The position numbers were made by a program, and so were the translations under genes. The notes under the pieces are model-generated. The model saw only the letters and a list, made by a program, of their open reading frames with translations, was not told where the DNA came from and made no database searches. From an uncultured Clostridia bacterium (GTDB taxonomy: Bacteria; Bacillota; Clostridia; UBA1381): DNA of 17,730 nt. The stretch covers positions 1-17,730 of the forward strand of contig CAKSPW010000048.1 in the NCBI GenBank assembly GCA_934486495.1, in the 5' to 3' direction. Position 1 is the stretch's first letter. Every line of letters begins with the position of its first letter. Below are positions 15,301 to 17,730 of the stretch, piece by piece.

Positions 15301-15702
15301 AAATTGATTATCTCCGATCATTGTCACTTTTTCAGCAGCAACTCTGTTTGCTCTTGATGTTGTATGATCAATCGTAAAATATGCTCCGGCATACTCATCG
15401 AAATATCTGACTGTTACTGCAACACTTTTGGGCGGGTTACCCGGCTTGAAAAGGCTGTCTGAACAATTTAATTGTACATAGTTTGCTCCGCCGTCAGAGC
15501 GAAGTTTTATAACCTTTGTTTTTTCTTTTTCAGTTTCCAAAAGCCCGCCTTCAAGATATCCGACGCTCATATTTTTGTTTCCCGAACCGTCCCATGCATA
15601 TCGCGCATACAACTCTTGTTTATCGGTTTCTTCAGCATAAACAAAGTTTCCTATTATGATAATAATCGAAAGCAAAATCGCTGTATATCGCTTTATTTTC
15701 AT
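12313..15702 (-). CDS. Secreted clan GH-A glycoside hydrolase with C-terminal CBM9-like domain
   Basis: 1129 residues. The signal peptide is MKIKRYTAILLSIIIIIGNF, cleaved near YAE (about 23). Residues 25-180 look like a galactose-binding-type beta-sandwich, and 185-300 like an Ig-type domain. A TIM-barrel at about 311-625 carries the proposed acid/base E426 (VWNEPNVYGG) and nucleophile E540 (ISWTELG), the clan GH-A arrangement. GH39-like or a related subfamily fits best. A small beta domain follows (about 640-708), then beta-rich linkers (720-905). A CBM9-like domain closes the protein (about 912-1125: INGSLDYNDW, LKWDDENLYLLAVVTDN, WSGDGIQFAIS). A GGAGGAG site precedes the ATG. It should cut an extracellular polysaccharide before import. 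The bond cleaved is not deducible; GH39 includes xylosidases and iduronidases, among others. Confidence 0.85.
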   Translation of the reverse strand: MKIKRYTAILLSIIIIIGNFVYAEETDKQELYARYAWDGSGNKNMSVGYLEGGLLETEKEKTKVIKLRSDGGANYVQLNCSDSLFKPGNPPKSVAVTVRYFDEYAGAYFTIDHTTSRANRVAAEKVTMIGDNQFKEHTFYFDECYFKNDNAGADFLIACWSSAYGGSKGPVYIEWVEVKESFPQKPVIAEFSTGSLGNTFDYEDDKILTATLKNLTQSTELKVDGKYEILSYDKKLLEDGIIDKTVIEPQKIKELKIQLRNVNECSKYFIRTTLNYSGEYNGEIISGNVIGDDIHFAVANKRKASEKPNPMMRTQIQFQFNNREPDMTELYKMASDAGFSGIREYSMWNKNSGKAPYTEYVFKPAFDLTKELDMTQNMAVAMGHPAYGGETHIPVTDEEIKAISDYAGWFVEKYGDRVEYYEVWNEPNVYGGFNKDYATPQQYTELTKAIYKRVKAAKPSIKVTVCSTATLHDAFIDACIEAGILDYCDVISVHPYDWDTNLDDTGKDRLRNDVYRERAAKLRKKLDDAGHPEIEISWTELGVRSGSLWASEIAQASYLTQLMAMIQGDNVADNIYQFNFINPGLDNDLKTGESHWGLLYDKSEITGPYSAKLSYLAMAGYNKLLSDVKPSGKIIKDKTSVYKFTRNSDGKDVIVLWTDNSYDNIGINLGTNEVEVYDMYSNKIGDLKSKDGKYSFTTTFEPMYIVGNFNAFEECVPIITIDNARAFAAPSDKATFTINDTQCRNLRIDAEARDNIEIAQNDGMKNGKAEITAATAEETADENTLRIKMYDGDDLIFITRVHVVRTQPMKLVGRIEKVNDISSRTEAHISITNMAAQNTFSGKVTADFTEYGGKTETRYFENVKPKETVTVKLNVPQSYVQRTFNFNANVELDYGYKTTVAVRCTQLTAEFANEKPPINGSLDYNDWQGGDFYAADRKMDVRYKDDWSGRDDCSVLGKLKWDDENLYLLAVVTDNVFFQDKSGSDMWSGDGIQFAISTAEDRKLSSGGSFTEFGLSKTPDGVQLFRFESLSSAEKAMQAESSTKLEKNVLVNECECTVEKQDGKYIYRARIPWSEILPGVTKIKDRELGFSMLVNDNDGSGRGWIQFSDGIGQTKSANLYSILNLSDGQ

Positions 15703-15756
15703 ATTACTCCTCCTTTCTTATTTTTTATCTGTAACCGCATTTTATCATGTTCTAAA

Positions 15757-17730
15757 TTATTTTGCATAAATCCAATTCGTAAGAGGCATTAAATTATTTA
15801 TGCCGTCAAACACAAAAACCTTTACCTCAGTTGTTCCCGAAACAAAAGGAACTGTGACTTCATATGTACTTCCCAAAACTGTATTTGCATCTACGGTTAC
15901 ATTTTCAAACTTAACATTATTAAGCGCACTGTCTTTATATTGTGCTACTATGATATTTGCATTTCTTTGTACTGTATCGGTATTATTCAGTTTAGCATAT
16001 ACACTTATGTTGCTCTGCTTTTCCGCTGACAAATCGCATACTCCGACAAAATGATTGTTTATTCCGTTTTCAAAGTCTTTATTAAAAATGCCCGAAATAT
16101 TATTTCCGCCTATGTACAATCTGTATTTTCCATTTGACTTTTCTGGCATGATAAAGTTAAGATCAAATTTTTCTCCATTTACGGTTGTCTCACCGATATA
16201 TGCCAAATTTGCTGATACTGCTTTTTTAATATCAACGGTTTCCGGCAAAATCATAACCGATAATTCCTGACCGTCCTTTGCACCTGCTGCTGCACCGCTT
16301 ACAGAAACATTTTCGTTATCGGCAATCAACATCACATTTTCAATCGTAAATTCTTCGCTTTGTCCGAAATCAATTTCAGTCATATCATAAGGATAACTCT
16401 CATCACGTCCTGCATATACGTTGCACACGCCTTTTACGGTTGTATATATCTCTTTTTCAAATTTTCCGTCTGTAACATTTGCATATACCGTATCTGTTAC
16501 AGTTCCGTTTTTCTCAATTTCTATTTTAACGGTATCCTTAAAATCACATTCACCTTTAATTGTTAAAAGCCTCTTTAAATCCGAATAACGGATTGCGTTA
16601 ATACTTGTTCCGTGATTTTTACATTCAACCAATATCGGATCGGATTGTACATTAACCTTTACAGTGTTACCCTGCATCGAAGCATTTGATATATTTTCAC
16701 CCTTATAGTTGTAAACATTTACTCTGTCGGTATCAACACTAACTGTTTGTTCACTTTCTCCGGTATATTTATTCCACAAAATATAAAGCTTATCATTTGT
16801 TCTTTTGTTTTGATACAAAGCTTTATATATGCCGTTGTTATAATCAAGCTGTATAAAATCCTTATTCTGTATAAGTGAATTTAGCGCAGTGAATGAGTAA
16901 AAAGAATCCTTTAACGTTCCGTTTGCCCTTATAAGTCCGTGATTTGGAGATACTGCCGATTTGTCATTACCCCAATCATTTGCAAAAAACCAGAACATAT
17001 GGCCTTCTTTATTATTTGTTTTTAAGAAGTTATCCCATAAAGCCTGCATACGAATTAAATATTCCGCTTGTGTTTGTTCGCTTACGCCATTTGTTTCTGT
17101 GCTATATCCTGTTTCTGTAAGCCATATCGGTTTATCGTAATTTAAGCTGTTAAGAAAAAAACCGAGGTCATTAATTCTGCTTAACCAGGACGCTTCCGGA
17201 TATGTAGCATACTCATAAATATGGAAACTCAATCCGTCCATTTCATTTCCGCCATTATTATAAAAATCCCTTGTAAATTGCTTGTGTGGATTTGCATATG
17301 CTATTGCGCCGCCGATAACAAAGGCATCTTCCTTGATTTCTTTTATGGCATTTCTTGTAGCAACAGCCATTTTAGCATAATCTATTGCTGTAGCATTTGA
17401 GTTGGAAACTGCCAGATTAGGCTCGTTCCAAATTTCAAAATAATTGACCTCATCTTTGAATTCTGTGACCATTGTTCTTACATAATTGAGCCATTTTTCA
17501 AAATATTCCTTATTATCCACCGTAGGCATTGTAATATTTGTATCGCCATACAATTCATTACCATAAGCAAGTACCATAACAATTTCTTTATTTTCTTTTT
17601 TTAACTTTTCATATCGTTCTTTTACACGATTGGGGATAATGATACCGTTACCGTCTGTTTCAAAATCAGACCATTCTTCAATATCACGAACCCACAATTT
17701 ATTTTGGGAATCAGTTACGGTATCCGTAAG
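15757..17730 (-). CDS. Clan GH-A glycoside hydrolase, N-terminus cut by window edge
   Basis: The frame is open to the right edge (657 residues visible), so the N-terminus, including any signal peptide, lies outside. A TTG at 17697 could be mistaken for a start, but coding continues through it. The barrel portion includes the acid/base motif FEIWNEPN (glutamate at 17422-17424) and the nucleophile motif IWLTETGYST about 103 residues later, plus GLSFHIYEY between them. This is a GH39/GH5-like clan GH-A signature. After the barrel come a short beta domain (RTNDKLYILWNKYTGESEQTV), then Ig-like modules (TIKGECDFKDTVKIEI; VSVSGAAAGAKDGQEL...YIGG). A C-terminal beta module (ANIIVAQYKD...KVFVFDGINNLMPL) closes it. 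No SLH repeat is seen in the visible part. 54 nt separate it from the next glycoside hydrolase gene, with no terminator. Confidence 0.85.
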   Translation of the reverse strand, partial: LTDTVTDSQNKLWVRDIEEWSDFETDGNGIIIPNRVKERYEKLKKENKEIVMVLAYGNELYGDTNITMPTVDNKEYFEKWLNYVRTMVTEFKDEVNYFEIWNEPNLAVSNSNATAIDYAKMAVATRNAIKEIKEDAFVIGGAIAYANPHKQFTRDFYNNGGNEMDGLSFHIYEYATYPEASWLSRINDLGFFLNSLNYDKPIWLTETGYSTETNGVSEQTQAEYLIRMQALWDNFLKTNNKEGHMFWFFANDWGNDKSAVSPNHGLIRANGTLKDSFYSFTALNSLIQNKDFIQLDYNNGIYKALYQNKRTNDKLYILWNKYTGESEQTVSVDTDRVNVYNYKGENISNASMQGNTVKVNVQSDPILVECKNHGTSINAIRYSDLKRLLTIKGECDFKDTVKIEIEKNGTVTDTVYANVTDGKFEKEIYTTVKGVCNVYAGRDESYPYDMTEIDFGQSEEFTIENVMLIADNENVSVSGAAAGAKDGQELSVMILPETVDIKKAVSANLAYIGETTVNGEKFDLNFIMPEKSNGKYRLYIGGNNISGIFNKDFENGINNHFVGVCDLSAEKQSNISVYAKLNNTDTVQRNANIIVAQYKDSALNNVKFENVTVDANTVLGSTYEVTVPFVSGTTEVKVFVFDGINNLMPLTNWIYAK

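Noticed and set aside
17695..17697. TTG as the start of the right-edge hydrolase
   Set aside because: The frame stays open to the window edge, and starting here would remove part of the barrel and the export signal. The gene is simply truncated by the window.
1..17730. CRISPR array, insertion sequence or integrase
   Set aside because: No regularly spaced direct repeats and no transposase or integrase frame were seen in either strand of this window.

Overview
The window looks like chromosomal DNA of an AT-rich, Gram-positive Clostridia-type bacterium. The evidence is strong AGGAGG-type ribosome binding sites, S-layer homology (SLH) surface proteins, short lipidless signal peptides, and large secreted multidomain carbohydrate-active proteins. 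A gut fibre degrader, for example a Monoglobus-like or related lineage, fits but is inference. All real genes read on the minus strand, so transcription runs from the right edge to the left.

Layout, right to left. (1) 17730-2046 is a seven-gene gene cluster with short gaps or overlaps, consistent with one operon. It starts with a clan GH-A glycoside hydrolase cut by the window edge. Next come a 1129-residue secreted glycoside hydrolase with a C-terminal CBM9-like domain, a ~991-residue secreted protein built of duplicated lectin-like and Ig-like modules, and two secreted SLH-domain proteins of unknown function. It ends with a heparinase II/III-like polysaccharide lyase and a GH88 unsaturated glucuronyl hydrolase, neither with a signal peptide. 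(2) 2045-1496 is a 550-base gene-free stretch. It holds several hairpins and a clear 3' half of a class II (Leu-type) tRNA with no 5' half. (3) 1495-1 holds a MarR-family repressor followed, with a 14-nt overlap, by an iron-containing alcohol dehydrogenase that runs off the left edge. Their promoter is an excellent sigma-A type promoter with two palindromic operators laid over it.

Working model (inference): the secreted hydrolases and binding proteins cut and hold a uronic-acid-containing polysaccharide at the cell surface, with SLH proteins anchoring part of the machinery. The oligosaccharides are imported by a transporter not in this window. In the cytoplasm the lyase generates 4,5-unsaturated uronides and the GH88 enzyme removes the unsaturated uronate. 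The true substrate cannot be read from sequence alone. The tRNA remnant and an apparent change in base composition at its position suggest that the polysaccharide cluster may be a horizontally acquired island whose left boundary lies near 1.8 kb. The MarR/alcohol dehydrogenase unit looks unrelated.
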